From NCBI GenBank assembly GCA_001872315.1, contig MNVZ01000023.1, positions 1-36,965 on the forward strand: a DNA stretch of 36,965 nucleotides, read 5' to 3'. Shown piece after piece: positions 15,822-23,175 of the stretch (its first letter is position 1; each line of letters starts with the position of its first letter). The DNA is from Candidatus Pacearchaeota archaeon CG1_02_39_14 (GTDB taxonomy: Archaea; Nanobdellota; Nanobdellia; Pacearchaeales; GW2011-AR1). Both the position numbers and the translations under genes were made by a program. The notes beneath the pieces were generated by a model that did not search any database, was not told the DNA's origin, and saw only the letters and a program-made list of their open reading frames with translations.

Positions 15822-16307
15822 TTATAGCTCTTTTATTTTTCTTATTAATTCAGAAGTAGAAATTTTACCAAATTCAGGAGGGCAGGTTCTCGGGAGTATC
15901 TTGAGATTTATATTGAGCCTTTCGCACAAAGTTTTTCTATAGGGCATATCAAAAGCATCCTCGTTTACTACATAAAAATCTGGTTTCAGCTCTTCTAGAA
16001 CAAAATCAATAAACTTTAGCCTGTTTCCTATGTTTGAGATTTTGTCTAAAAGTACCAAATCTACAGGTTTCAGGGAATCTATTGTTTTTAGCCTTATGTG
16101 CTCATTAAGAATCACTCTTTTTTTGTTTTCAAACATTATGCTATCTCCTCCAATGCCTACCACTAACAAATCTCCCAACCTTTTGCAGTCTTCAAAGAAC
16201 AGTATGTGTCCTGCATGAGTTAGATCAAAATTTCCTGAACAAAACACTATTTTCCTATCCTTGTTCTGTTCCCTAATTTTTCTTAATTCTTCGGAATTAA
16301 TTATCAT
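15822..16307 (-). CDS. RfaE/TagD-type nucleotidylyltransferase
   Basis: The 161-residue protein matches the nucleotidylyltransferase superfamily that includes the C-terminal domain of HldE (RfaE) and glycerol-3-phosphate cytidylyltransferase. GNFDLTHAGH at about 25-34 gives the HxGH active site, and ISTSELIRKI near the C-terminus gives the second, STS-type motif. It would transfer AMP or CMP to a sugar phosphate, likely heptose 1-phosphate given GmhA and the heptose kinase nearby. If so, it could compensate for the degenerate nucleotidyltransferase domain of the 9506-11545 fusion. It starts 90 bases from the divergent 16398 glycosyltransferase gene. The nucleotide preference cannot be read. 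Confidence 0.78.
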   Translation of the reverse strand: MIINSEELRKIREQNKDRKIVFCSGNFDLTHAGHILFFEDCKRLGDLLVVGIGGDSIMFENKKRVILNEHIRLKTIDSLKPVDLVLLDKISNIGNRLKFIDFVLEELKPDFYVVNEDAFDMPYRKTLCERLNINLKILPRTCPPEFGKISTSELIRKIKEL

Positions 16308-16397
16308 ATTTTTCTCAACAAGCGAAGGTTTTTTAATTTTTCTATACTAAAACCACCTAAAGAATTATAAAGGATTTATTAATTTCCTATTTAAAAT

Positions 16398-18071
16398 ATG
16401 GCTTTAAAAAGAAAAAAGATTTCCTTATCGGAAGCGGAAAAAATCCTTAAAAAACAAAAGATAGTATTTTCCTTCTGGAATTGCTCTAGTAAGAGAGATA
16501 CGCCTTACCAGAATTACTATCTTCCTATGAAAAAAATTTTTGGGAAGGCTATCCTTTTTGACCCAAGAAAACTCAGGGCAATACATGGGTCTGAAAAAAT
16601 GAATAATCTTTTCCTTTCCATGATAAAAAAAGAACAGCCTGACTATATTTTTGCAAATATAAGAAGAGATGAAGTGACCATCAGCACTATGGAAAAAGTA
16701 AGGCAAGCCTCTCCAAAGACTAAAATAATCTCTTTTTCGGGGGATGACGAGAGAGATTTTGAGCCATTAAAGAGATATCAGGCCTTGTTTGTTGATTGCA
16801 CTCTTGTGGCACAAGTTGATTATTTGAAAAATTATCTGAAGGACGGAATTAATAACATCTATCCTACCTTTGGGATAAATACAGACATATTCAAGCCCAT
16901 TGATACAAAGAAGATTTATGACGTAACTTTTATAGGCAAGCCCTTGAAGCCTAGAATAGATATAATGAGATTCCTGATAAAAAACAAGGTAAATCTGAGA
17001 ATTTTCGGCCCGGGATGGGAGGCTTATCCTGAATTCAAAGAGCTTTATTTGGGGGCTCTTCCCACAGAAGATATGGCAAAAACCATAAGCCAAAGCAGGA
17101 TAAATCTCTCCCTGTCCAAAAATGCAGATGGAGTCCCGCACCTCAAAGGAAGAACTTTTGAGCTTGCCGCTTGCAAATCTTTCTGTCTTGTAGAATATTT
17201 TAAAGGTTATCTGGAATTTTTTGAGGAAGGCAAAGAAATTATTATGGTAAAGAATAAAAAAGATCTTCTTTCGAAAATAAATTATTATCTAAAGAATGAA
17301 AAGAAAGGGGAGAAAATAGCTGAAAATGCCTACAAGAAAGCTGTCAAAAACCATAGCGTACTGAATGAATTTAAGAATATGTTTAAAGAAATAATGGAAA
17401 GGCCTGAAATTTTTAGGTCTGGTCTCCCTAAGATTAAAGAAAATATAATCATGCTTGATAAAAAAGACCTTGAAAAAAAGGATTTAGAAATAGAAAATAA
17501 GATAAAAGCTTTTGATTATATCTCCTTTTCTGACGGCAATGATATTCTGCTAGACAATAAAGATCAGCTTCAGACATATTCCCTGAAAAAGACAGGAAAA
17601 GATGCAAGTTGCTGTGATTATTATGTTCATGATAGAATCCTTGGAAATTATTTAATGACTAATGTTTACAAGGCATTTAATTATTTAAGCAGAGAACAAA
17701 TATCTCAGATGCTCTGTCCAAATCAAATTATGGTTAGGAAGAAATTTTTTCTTGCAAATTTAAATGAATTCAGGAAATTTTTTAGAGGTGAAAATAATCT
17801 CCTATTTAACAAAAAAAATACCTGTCTTATCTCAATTCCTCTTGTTGCAGTCAAAACACTAAGGAAAATGGATCCTGGAATCCTTTTTTCAGCTGCATTT
17901 CACAAAGAATTTGCCATCAAGGCCTACTTGCTGATGAAGCAAAAAAAGATTTTAATAAATCCCTACATATACAGATTGGCCTATCTTATTGTAAGGGATC
18001 CATTATTGAGGCATTGCTTTATAGACGCCCTAAAGAATCGAAAGAATTGGGTATTACAATCTAATCATTAG
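16398..18071 (+). CDS. CgeB-like glycosyltransferase, second copy
   Basis: The 557-residue protein is the paralogue of the 176-1825 product and shares its order of segments: an opening KKQKIVFSFWNCS, then ISFSGDDERDF, then NIYPTFGINTDIF, then YDVTFIGKP, then INLSLSKNADG, and a C-terminal SCCDYYVHDRIL region. It is a likely glycosyltransferase of the group 1 C-terminal type with an extra C-terminal domain. TATA-like AATTATAAAGG is about 27 bases before the ATG. Its end overlaps the convergent dehydrogenase gene by 11 bases. It marks the right boundary of the glycan locus, facing the housekeeping region. Confidence 0.72.
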   Translation: MALKRKKISLSEAEKILKKQKIVFSFWNCSSKRDTPYQNYYLPMKKIFGKAILFDPRKLRAIHGSEKMNNLFLSMIKKEQPDYIFANIRRDEVTISTMEKVRQASPKTKIISFSGDDERDFEPLKRYQALFVDCTLVAQVDYLKNYLKDGINNIYPTFGINTDIFKPIDTKKIYDVTFIGKPLKPRIDIMRFLIKNKVNLRIFGPGWEAYPEFKELYLGALPTEDMAKTISQSRINLSLSKNADGVPHLKGRTFELAACKSFCLVEYFKGYLEFFEEGKEIIMVKNKKDLLSKINYYLKNEKKGEKIAENAYKKAVKNHSVLNEFKNMFKEIMERPEIFRSGLPKIKENIIMLDKKDLEKKDLEIENKIKAFDYISFSDGNDILLDNKDQLQTYSLKKTGKDASCCDYYVHDRILGNYLMTNVYKAFNYLSREQISQMLCPNQIMVRKKFFLANLNEFRKFFRGENNLLFNKKNTCLISIPLVAVKTLRKMDPGILFSAAFHKEFAIKAYLLMKQKKILINPYIYRLAYLIVRDPLLRHCFIDALKNRKNWVLQSNH

Positions 18072-18936
18072 ATTTGTTGTTAAAACTATTCCCTGATACT
18101 GCTCCTGGTATGTCGAGCCAGTCTTTTTTTGTTCTTACTTTTTCATTTAAAGCCCATACGGATTCAAGAAGATGCGGCCTGTATCCCTTCTCTCTGGCAA
18201 GATAGATAAGGGCATTTATATCTTTTGGAAGGCATTTCCCTCCAAAGCCGAGATCTCCATCAGGACCAGGAACATTGATGTTGGTTGCCATATTTTCATG
18301 GAATAGCATGGCTTCTTTAACAACATTATAATCTATTCCAAGTGAAGAGCAAATCTGGTAAAGTTCATTCGCAACTGAAACCTGGGAAGCAAGCATTGCA
18401 TTGGTTGCATATTTTATCATTTCTGCCGTTTTTCTGTCTACAATGATATATCTAGCATCAGGAAAAAGCGGCTTGTAGACATCTAAAAGCTTTTTTTGGC
18501 TCTCTTCATCTTCCACGCCAATAACAACGTGTTTTGTGTGATTCATATCTTCTAGGGCTCTTCTTTCTGTGAGAAATTCAGGATTAAAAGCAAATTTAAA
18601 ATCATATTCCCTGGCGAACTTGTCCGTCGTGCCTGAAACAGCAGTGGAACGAATTACAATTAAAACTTTTTTCTTATCCTTTTTATTCTCCTCGAAAGAG
18701 TGATTTAGAAGATTTAAGGCATCATAGATATAATTGTAATCTATTTCTCCACTTATTTTCATTGGGGTTGGAACAGAAACGAAAATGACCTCTGAATTTT
18801 TAACAAGCTCGGTTAAATGCTCTTGTGAATTATAAGGCCCCTTGTATTTGTCATATGGATATATCTTATGCTTTTTCTCCATAACTTGGGCAGTTGTCTT
18901 CCCTATAATTCCCATTCCCATCATCCCAATGTTCAT
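18061..18936 (-). CDS. UDP-sugar 6-dehydrogenase-like protein lacking the C-terminal domain
   Basis: The 291-residue protein belongs to the UDP-glucose/GDP-mannose dehydrogenase family, which oxidises the C6 hydroxyl of nucleotide sugars to a carboxylate. GMMGMGIIGK is the NAD motif. FNPEFLTE and FGGKCLPKD are the family signatures, and Cys235 is the catalytic thiol. Full enzymes have 400-440 residues and a C-terminal UDP-binding domain, and that domain is missing here with no sign of a frameshifted remainder. Its ATG overlaps the secD stop (ATGA). A short functional form or an NAD-binding relic are both possible. It sits at the join between glycan and secretion genes. Confidence 0.8.
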   Translation of the reverse strand: MNIGMMGMGIIGKTTAQVMEKKHKIYPYDKYKGPYNSQEHLTELVKNSEVIFVSVPTPMKISGEIDYNYIYDALNLLNHSFEENKKDKKKVLIVIRSTAVSGTTDKFAREYDFKFAFNPEFLTERRALEDMNHTKHVVIGVEDEESQKKLLDVYKPLFPDARYIIVDRKTAEMIKYATNAMLASQVSVANELYQICSSLGIDYNVVKEAMLFHENMATNINVPGPDGDLGFGGKCLPKDINALIYLAREKGYRPHLLESVWALNEKVRTKKDWLDIPGAVSGNSFNNKSND

Positions 18937-20441
18937 TTTTTATCCTCTATTTTCCTTATTATCTCTGCGAAGGCAGGTCTGGAGATGAAGACTCCTGCTG
19001 TAATTCCGATTATAGAAGTTATTGCAAATCCCTTGAACAATCCTGCTCCCGCCCAGTACAAAGGAAGCAAAGCCACCATGGAGGTTAGATAAGCAGTCAT
19101 AACAACAAAAAGCGCCCTCTTCATTCTTTCTTTTATTGAAGTCTCTTTTCCTGTTCTCGCCTCATCCATTATTACTATCTGGTCATCTATCCCTGTTCCG
19201 ATTGTTGCAAGGATTCCTGCTATTGAAGGTAGGTCTAGGTTCCAGTTTATGAAAGATGCCACTCCTAAGATTATTGCAATTTCCGAAAGCGAGATTGACA
19301 AGAGAAGAATTGACGATTTGAAATTTCTGTATCTTATCAGGATTACAACTCCGACTGCAAGGATTGCAGAAAATCCCCCAAGAAGAATCAGGTAAATGAA
19401 TTCATCTCCAAGAAGAGGAGAGATTGTATCAAGTTTTACTATGTTGAGCTTAAAAGGAAGGCTTCCAGTAATAAGAACAGTCTGGAGATGATTCATGTCA
19501 CTCTGTGTATTTCTGAATGCTTCTTCCTGAGTTGCCCCCTGTCCTGATCCCTGTATTGAAATCTGTGTTGTCTCTCTTCCCTTCAATCCCGAACTTATTT
19601 TCAGACTATCAACTTCCACATCATCGAGAAATAGGAAAAGGTCTTCCTGAAGATACTGCCCTGTCGAGTCGAGAGGAATTCCTGCCGTAATATCTGCATG
19701 CCTTTTTGCCGCCTCAGCACTTAAGAAGACAGAAAACTGGAAGTTGCAGGCGTAGCCCCCCTCTACCTGAAAGCACGAAGTTATAGCTGCACAAGTCGCA
19801 TCATTTCTGCAAACATCAACTATGTCTCTTTCCCCTCCGATAAAAACAGTCTGGTTCTTTATCTTTGCCTCGAACTTGCCCTGCTTTGAAACTAATTCCT
19901 CCAAATCTGTTGGCGTCGCTCCTGCAACTTCAACAAGCATGAACTGATTTCCTGACAAATCCCTGACGGGTTTTATCTGCACATCTGAAATACCAAAAAT
20001 GTTAAACCTGTTCTGGCTTATTTCTATCAAATCCTGAAGCTGCGTATCTGTCAGAGTTTCTTCAGGCTGAATCAGAGCACGCGCTCCTCCTCTGATATCC
20101 AGACCCGTCTTAATGTTTGTACTTGGGACATCCTGAACAACAATCTCCGGAGAGCTGTTTGTGAATAATATGAAACTCCCCTGGTCTGTAACAAAATCTA
20201 TTCTTCTCTCTTCTTGAGAAGGAAATAAAGAAGAAATAATTTCCCCATAATCCTCAAAAGAGGATATTTCTTTTTCATTAATCTGTTTTATTATCTGGCC
20301 CTGCCTTAACCCCTGTTCAAAGGCCTGGGAATCTGCATCAACCGACTTGATTAGTGCCCCTGATTGAAAAGAAGGCTTTATTGCCAGTAATGCAAGAATA
20401 ACTGCGATTATTAGTATCCATGTCCTTATTCCTATTTTCAT
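18933..20441 (-). CDS. secD: Protein-export membrane protein SecD
   Basis: The 502-residue protein is an archaeal SecD, partner of SecF in late steps of Sec-dependent export. One transmembrane helix lies at the N-terminus (about 7-22). A PDZ-like stretch follows at about 28-72 (SVDADSQAFEQGLRQGQIIK). The large outer domain begins with the conserved GLDIRGGARALI, and five hydrophobic helices follow from about 350. ATIGTGIDDQIVIMDEAR is the conserved SecD helix-4 region. The gene overlaps secF (ATGA) and the downstream dehydrogenase. Four cysteines cluster in the outer domain (DVCRNDATCAAITSCFQ and YACNF). Confidence 0.92.
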   Translation of the reverse strand: MKIGIRTWILIIAVILALLAIKPSFQSGALIKSVDADSQAFEQGLRQGQIIKQINEKEISSFEDYGEIISSLFPSQEERRIDFVTDQGSFILFTNSSPEIVVQDVPSTNIKTGLDIRGGARALIQPEETLTDTQLQDLIEISQNRFNIFGISDVQIKPVRDLSGNQFMLVEVAGATPTDLEELVSKQGKFEAKIKNQTVFIGGERDIVDVCRNDATCAAITSCFQVEGGYACNFQFSVFLSAEAAKRHADITAGIPLDSTGQYLQEDLFLFLDDVEVDSLKISSGLKGRETTQISIQGSGQGATQEEAFRNTQSDMNHLQTVLITGSLPFKLNIVKLDTISPLLGDEFIYLILLGGFSAILAVGVVILIRYRNFKSSILLLSISLSEIAIILGVASFINWNLDLPSIAGILATIGTGIDDQIVIMDEARTGKETSIKERMKRALFVVMTAYLTSMVALLPLYWAGAGLFKGFAITSIIGITAGVFISRPAFAEIIRKIEDKK

Positions 20442-21325
20442 TGTATTCCTTTAGCCTCCGCATACCATTTCAGGATTGAAGCGTTTGTTATCCATGTATT
20501 AAAGATATCAAATCCAAGCCCTATCAGAAGAACCGTGAAAATCTGCCTGAGTACATCAGAGAAAGTGTAAATTACTATAAGAGCAACGAGAACTGCTATC
20601 AATGAGGTGAGGGTCATAGTAAGCCCCGTTTTGAGAGCCCCGTACATTCTTGAATTCAACGATTCCCCTTTCTTCCTTAGCACTCTTGTTGTCAGGAGTA
20701 TGTCCGTATCAACCGAATAACCAATCAGCATCAGAAGAGCCACAATTCCTCCGGTAGATAAACTTATTCCAAGAAGATTGAGAAGAGCGATAGTCATCAC
20801 AATATCAGCAAATGCTGAAAGAATCACTGCAAGGCTTGGAACAGGCGTCCTGAAAATTATGAATACCACTAAAGCCATGAAAATAAAAGCAAGAATCATA
20901 GCAAACTTAAGTTGGGCGTAAAACCCTTCTGAAATTGTTGATCCTGTGAACTCAACAGAAGAATTTTCGGTGTTTAAAGAATAACCAAGATAAGATTCCA
21001 GAGCTGGACTTATCTCTCCAGGATCCGCGGAAGTCTCCACAAAAAAGCCCTGCTGTTTTCCTGTCCTTAAGTCTGAAATCCCTCTTACCAAAACATCTGG
21101 AAACTGCACAGATAAAAAGTTCCCAAGAGCACCTAAATCCACCTCAGGGTCGAGAACAGTTATAGTTGTTCCTCCTGTAAGAGAAACATCTTTGTAAATC
21201 ACATCTCCATTTTGGGATACAAAATATCCAAGATAACCTACACAAAGAAGAATTAGAATCAAGGATAAAATAAGCATTTTTTTGTAAGTCTTGTCATACC
21301 AGTTCTTTTTTTCTTGCTCAAGCAT
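20438..21325 (-). CDS. secF: Protein-export membrane protein SecF
   Basis: The protein has 295 residues from the ATG at 21325. An upstream TTG at 21340 is less likely, because a TTTTTAAACC box lies about 20-25 bases before the ATG. It is an archaeal SecF with one N-terminal helix, the conserved DVSLTGGTTITVL after it, an outer domain, and then five helices with GYSVDTDILLTTRVLRK as the family signature. It overlaps secD by 4 bases. The SecF-SecD order is usual in archaea. The two proteins form a membrane complex thought to use the ion gradient to aid translocation. Confidence 0.92.
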   Translation of the reverse strand: MLEQEKKNWYDKTYKKMLILSLILILLCVGYLGYFVSQNGDVIYKDVSLTGGTTITVLDPEVDLGALGNFLSVQFPDVLVRGISDLRTGKQQGFFVETSADPGEISPALESYLGYSLNTENSSVEFTGSTISEGFYAQLKFAMILAFIFMALVVFIIFRTPVPSLAVILSAFADIVMTIALLNLLGISLSTGGIVALLMLIGYSVDTDILLTTRVLRKKGESLNSRMYGALKTGLTMTLTSLIAVLVALIVIYTFSDVLRQIFTVLLIGLGFDIFNTWITNASILKWYAEAKGIQ

Positions 21326-21364
21326 TAGTTTATACAACAAAAGGGGTTTAAAAACATTAAGAAG

Positions 21365-21435
21365 TGCGCGGGCCGGGAGTCGAACCCGGGCCGTCGCCTT
21401 GGAAGGGCGAAATCATACCGTTAGACCACCCACGC
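21365..21435 (-). tRNA. tRNA-Gly (anticodon UCC)
   Basis: A full cloverleaf can be folded. The 7-bp acceptor stem is GCGTGGG with CCCGCGC, including one G-T pair. The anticodon stem is TCGCC with GGCGA around the loop CTTCCAA, and the T arm contains GGTTCGACTCC. The discriminator base is A and CCA is not encoded. It reads GGA/GGG glycine codons. It is the first of three tRNA genes in the secF-cmk spacer. Confidence 0.93.
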
Positions 21436-21477
21436 ATAATATTCTATCGGAAAACTGGTTTTAAACTTTATGTTAAA

Positions 21478-21565
21478 CGCCCGAGACAGGATTTGAACCT
21501 GCGACCCCCACATTGCCCCATATTTTAGGAGTGTGGTGCTCTAATCCAGGCTGAGCTACCCGGGC
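21478..21565 (-). tRNA. tRNA-Arg (anticodon CCU) with a 12-nt intron
   Basis: The acceptor stem GCCCGGG/CTCGGGC, D arm and T arm (GCAGG-TTCAAAT-CCTGT) fold well, but the anticodon arm CCACA/TGTGG encloses 19 loop bases. Pairing CTCC with GGGG leaves 3-base bulges TAA and CAA on opposite strands. This is the bulge-helix-bulge substrate of the archaeal splicing endonuclease. Cutting between the second and third bulge bases removes AAATATGGGGCA and restores the loop CTCCTAA, anticodon CCU. The intron lies at the standard 37/38 position. Confidence 0.88.
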
Positions 21566-21566
21566 A

Positions 21567-21651
21567 TGCGGGGAGAAGGATTCGAACCTTCGTAGGCACT
21601 AAGCACACTGGATCTTGAGTCCAGCCCGTTTGACCACTCCGGCATCCCCGC
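21567..21651 (-). tRNA. tRNA-Leu (anticodon CAA)
   Basis: This is a class II tRNA with a long variable arm (TGTGCTTAGTGCC region). The acceptor stem is GCGGGGA/TCCCCGC, the anticodon stem CTGGA/TCCAG surrounds the loop CTCAAGA, and the T arm is GAAGG-TTCGAAT-CCTTC. It reads UUG. It is nearly identical outside the anticodon arm to the other tRNA-Leu at 27501-27584, so both descend from one gene. Confidence 0.93.
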
Positions 21652-21677
21652 ATTAAAAAGATAGCTAAAAATCAGTT

Positions 21678-22283
21678 TTAAAGGTTTGCTAATATCCTTT
21701 CTGCGACTTCTTCTGCAGAAAGATTTGAAGTGTCTATAACCAAATCTGCTTCAGCCTCCTGATTAAAATAGTCAAATCCGTAAATTCTTTTCCATTCTTC
21801 TCTTTCCTTTTTTTCTTTGGCCATCAGAACTCTCCTTGCGTTCTCCACGCCAAGATTATCCCTAAAATTAATCCTCTCTGCCCTCTTTTCTAAACTTGCC
21901 TTAAGCCAGATTTTCAAGCCCGCATTTGGAATCATATGGACTGCCAATTTTCCTTCAATCACAATATTTCCTATTTCTGCAAGCCTTTTGGGAAGTTCGT
22001 CAATGGTTTCATGAAAGATTTTGCTTTTTCCAAGATTGGTGTCCCAGATATTCATGGCTGCATGGGAATCATTATCATTTGAAAAGTCAGGTATGGATAT
22101 TCCTTTCTCCAGACAGAGCTGGTGAAAGATGGGATAATAGTGTTGGCTTTTGTAAGTTCCTTTCCCTATGTCTTTAAAGAGCTGCCCTGTACTGAAGTAT
22201 GGAACGCCCAGTTTTTTTGAGATTATTTTAGCTACAAAGGTATTTCCTGAACTTGGCTGGCCTGAAATGGCTATTGTTGGCAT
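21678..22283 (-). CDS. cmk: Cytidylate kinase-like protein
   Basis: The 201-residue protein resembles archaeal cytidylate kinase, which phosphorylates CMP/dCMP to the diphosphate. The P-loop reads GQPSSGNT at 8-15. The position of the usual Walker A lysine is Asn, whereas many archaeal CMP kinases have GSGTT there. PYFSTGQLFKDIG, IVIEGKLAVHMIP and INFRDNLG fit the NMP-binding and lid regions. The minus-strand promoter shares an AT-rich box with the 5S rRNA gene. It could also be a related nucleoside monophosphate kinase. Confidence 0.78.
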   Translation of the reverse strand: MPTIAISGQPSSGNTFVAKIISKKLGVPYFSTGQLFKDIGKGTYKSQHYYPIFHQLCLEKGISIPDFSNDNDSHAAMNIWDTNLGKSKIFHETIDELPKRLAEIGNIVIEGKLAVHMIPNAGLKIWLKASLEKRAERINFRDNLGVENARRVLMAKEKKEREEWKRIYGFDYFNQEAEADLVIDTSNLSAEEVAERILANL

Positions 22284-22299
22284 TATCTTGAAAGAGAAA

Positions 22300-22312
22300 C
22301 ATTTTTAAATAA
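22300..22312. promoter_or_regulatory. Shared AT box between cmk and 5S rRNA
   Basis: The near-symmetrical TTTTTAAATAA at about 22302-22312 reads as a TATA-like box on both strands. It is about 24 bases from the cmk ATG at 22283 and about 24 bases from the 5S rRNA 5' end at 22331. No other TATA-like sequence is visible in the 47-base spacer, so one element, or two overlapping ones, must serve both genes. Confidence 0.5.
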
Positions 22313-22330
22313 CTTTTCTCAGGGATAATT

Positions 22331-22442
22331 GAAGACGGCCATAGTAATGGGGAAACACCTGTTCCCTTTCCGAACACAGAAGTTAAGCCCACTACGTCTG
22401 CTCTTAGTCTCCGACAAGAGGCGAACCGCAGATGCTGTCTTC
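22331..22442 (+). rRNA. rrf: 5S ribosomal RNA
   Basis: About 112 bases with the closing helix GAAGAC/GTCTTC and the conserved 5S core: GGCCATAG, then GGGGAAACACCTGTTCCC, then CCGAACACAGAAGTTAAGCCC. The gene stands alone, with no 16S or 23S nearby, as in several archaeal lineages. It is preceded by a TATA-like box about 25 bases upstream and followed at once by a T-rich stretch. Confidence 0.92.
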
Positions 22443-22456
22443 GTTTATTTTTTATA
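22443..22456 (+). terminator. T-rich terminator after 5S rRNA
   Basis: GTTTATTTTTTATA follows directly after the closing helix of 5S rRNA. Oligo-T tracts terminate archaeal RNA polymerase, so this probably ends the 5S transcript. It also overlaps the TATA-like TTTATAGTAT that precedes the next gene. Confidence 0.45.
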
Positions 22457-22477
22457 GTATTGTTTCTTGGATTAATC

Positions 22478-22921
22478 ATGGCAATGAAATATCTTTATCA
22501 TGGTAGCGCAGGCAGGATAAAAGGAAAAAAACTTCTTCCAAAAAAACCAAAAGATTTGGAAAATAATCCTGAAAATCTCATACGGGGGGTATATGCCACA
22601 GATATTAGGGAATTAGCTATAGGAATGGCATTGATATCCTGCAAGGGCGTACTTGCCTCTGGAATCAACTTTGAAAAAGGCAGGGCAAAGGGAATTATTT
22701 ATGGAGGGTGGCCCAATCAGAAATCTTTTTTTCTTTATACGCTATCCTCGCAAGGATTTAAGCAGAGTAGAGGGATAAAAAATCAGTTTGTATCAAGACA
22801 TTCTGTGATAATAAAAAGAGAAGAGGAACTGCGGGTTTCAGATTATATCCGATTAATAAGGAAGGCTAACAAAAAAGAGCTGGATAAGTTCAAGAAAAAA
22901 TATCCTGATGTGATGCTATGA
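22478..22921 (+). CDS. Uncharacterised protein with YHGS start
   Basis: The protein has 147 residues from the ATG at 22478. An upstream TTG at 22460 is rejected, because a TATA-like box about 27 bases before the ATG predicts a leaderless start there. I do not recognise the family with confidence. The N-terminal MKYLYHGSAGRIKGKKLLP and the later RGVYATDIRELAIGMAL loosely recall small ADP-ribosyltransferase folds such as Arr, which begin with YHGT and carry a YAT segment. That is a weak resemblance. The C-terminus is lysine-rich. It overlaps the RNase P protein gene by 4 bases, suggesting a joint transcript. Confidence 0.65.
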   Translation: MAMKYLYHGSAGRIKGKKLLPKKPKDLENNPENLIRGVYATDIRELAIGMALISCKGVLASGINFEKGRAKGIIYGGWPNQKSFFLYTLSSQGFKQSRGIKNQFVSRHSVIIKREEELRVSDYIRLIRKANKKELDKFKKKYPDVML

Positions 22922-23175
22922 AAAAAGAGTTATCCAAGGCAGATGCGAAAAAAGCTATGGAGGATTATTTTTCCTCTGGTAAATTATCGGCTGAAAGAAC
23001 GAGAAAGATGAAGAGGCTGGCTATGAAATATAAAATCTCCCTGAAAGATTACAGGAAGAAATTCTGCAAGAAATGTTTTTCTGATTTGCAGAAAGGCAAA
23101 ATCAGGATAACAAAAAACTATAAGACTATTGAATGTAAAGAATGCGGATACAAGAACAGATGGAAATTAAACTAA
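22918..23175 (+). CDS. rnp4: Ribonuclease P protein component 4 (Rpp21/Rpr2)
   Basis: The 85-residue protein has helical basic N-terminal segments (AERTRKMKRLAMKYKISLKD) and a zinc ribbon with Cys50/Cys53 and Cys73/Cys76 (KKFCKKC and ECKECGYKNRW). This matches archaeal Rnp4, which binds the RNase P RNA with Rnp1 and helps mature tRNA 5' ends. It overlaps the preceding unknown gene (ATGA) and ends convergently, by 4 bases, with the minus-strand 23172 gene. Confidence 0.88.
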   Translation: MKKELSKADAKKAMEDYFSSGKLSAERTRKMKRLAMKYKISLKDYRKKFCKKCFSDLQKGKIRITKNYKTIECKECGYKNRWKLN

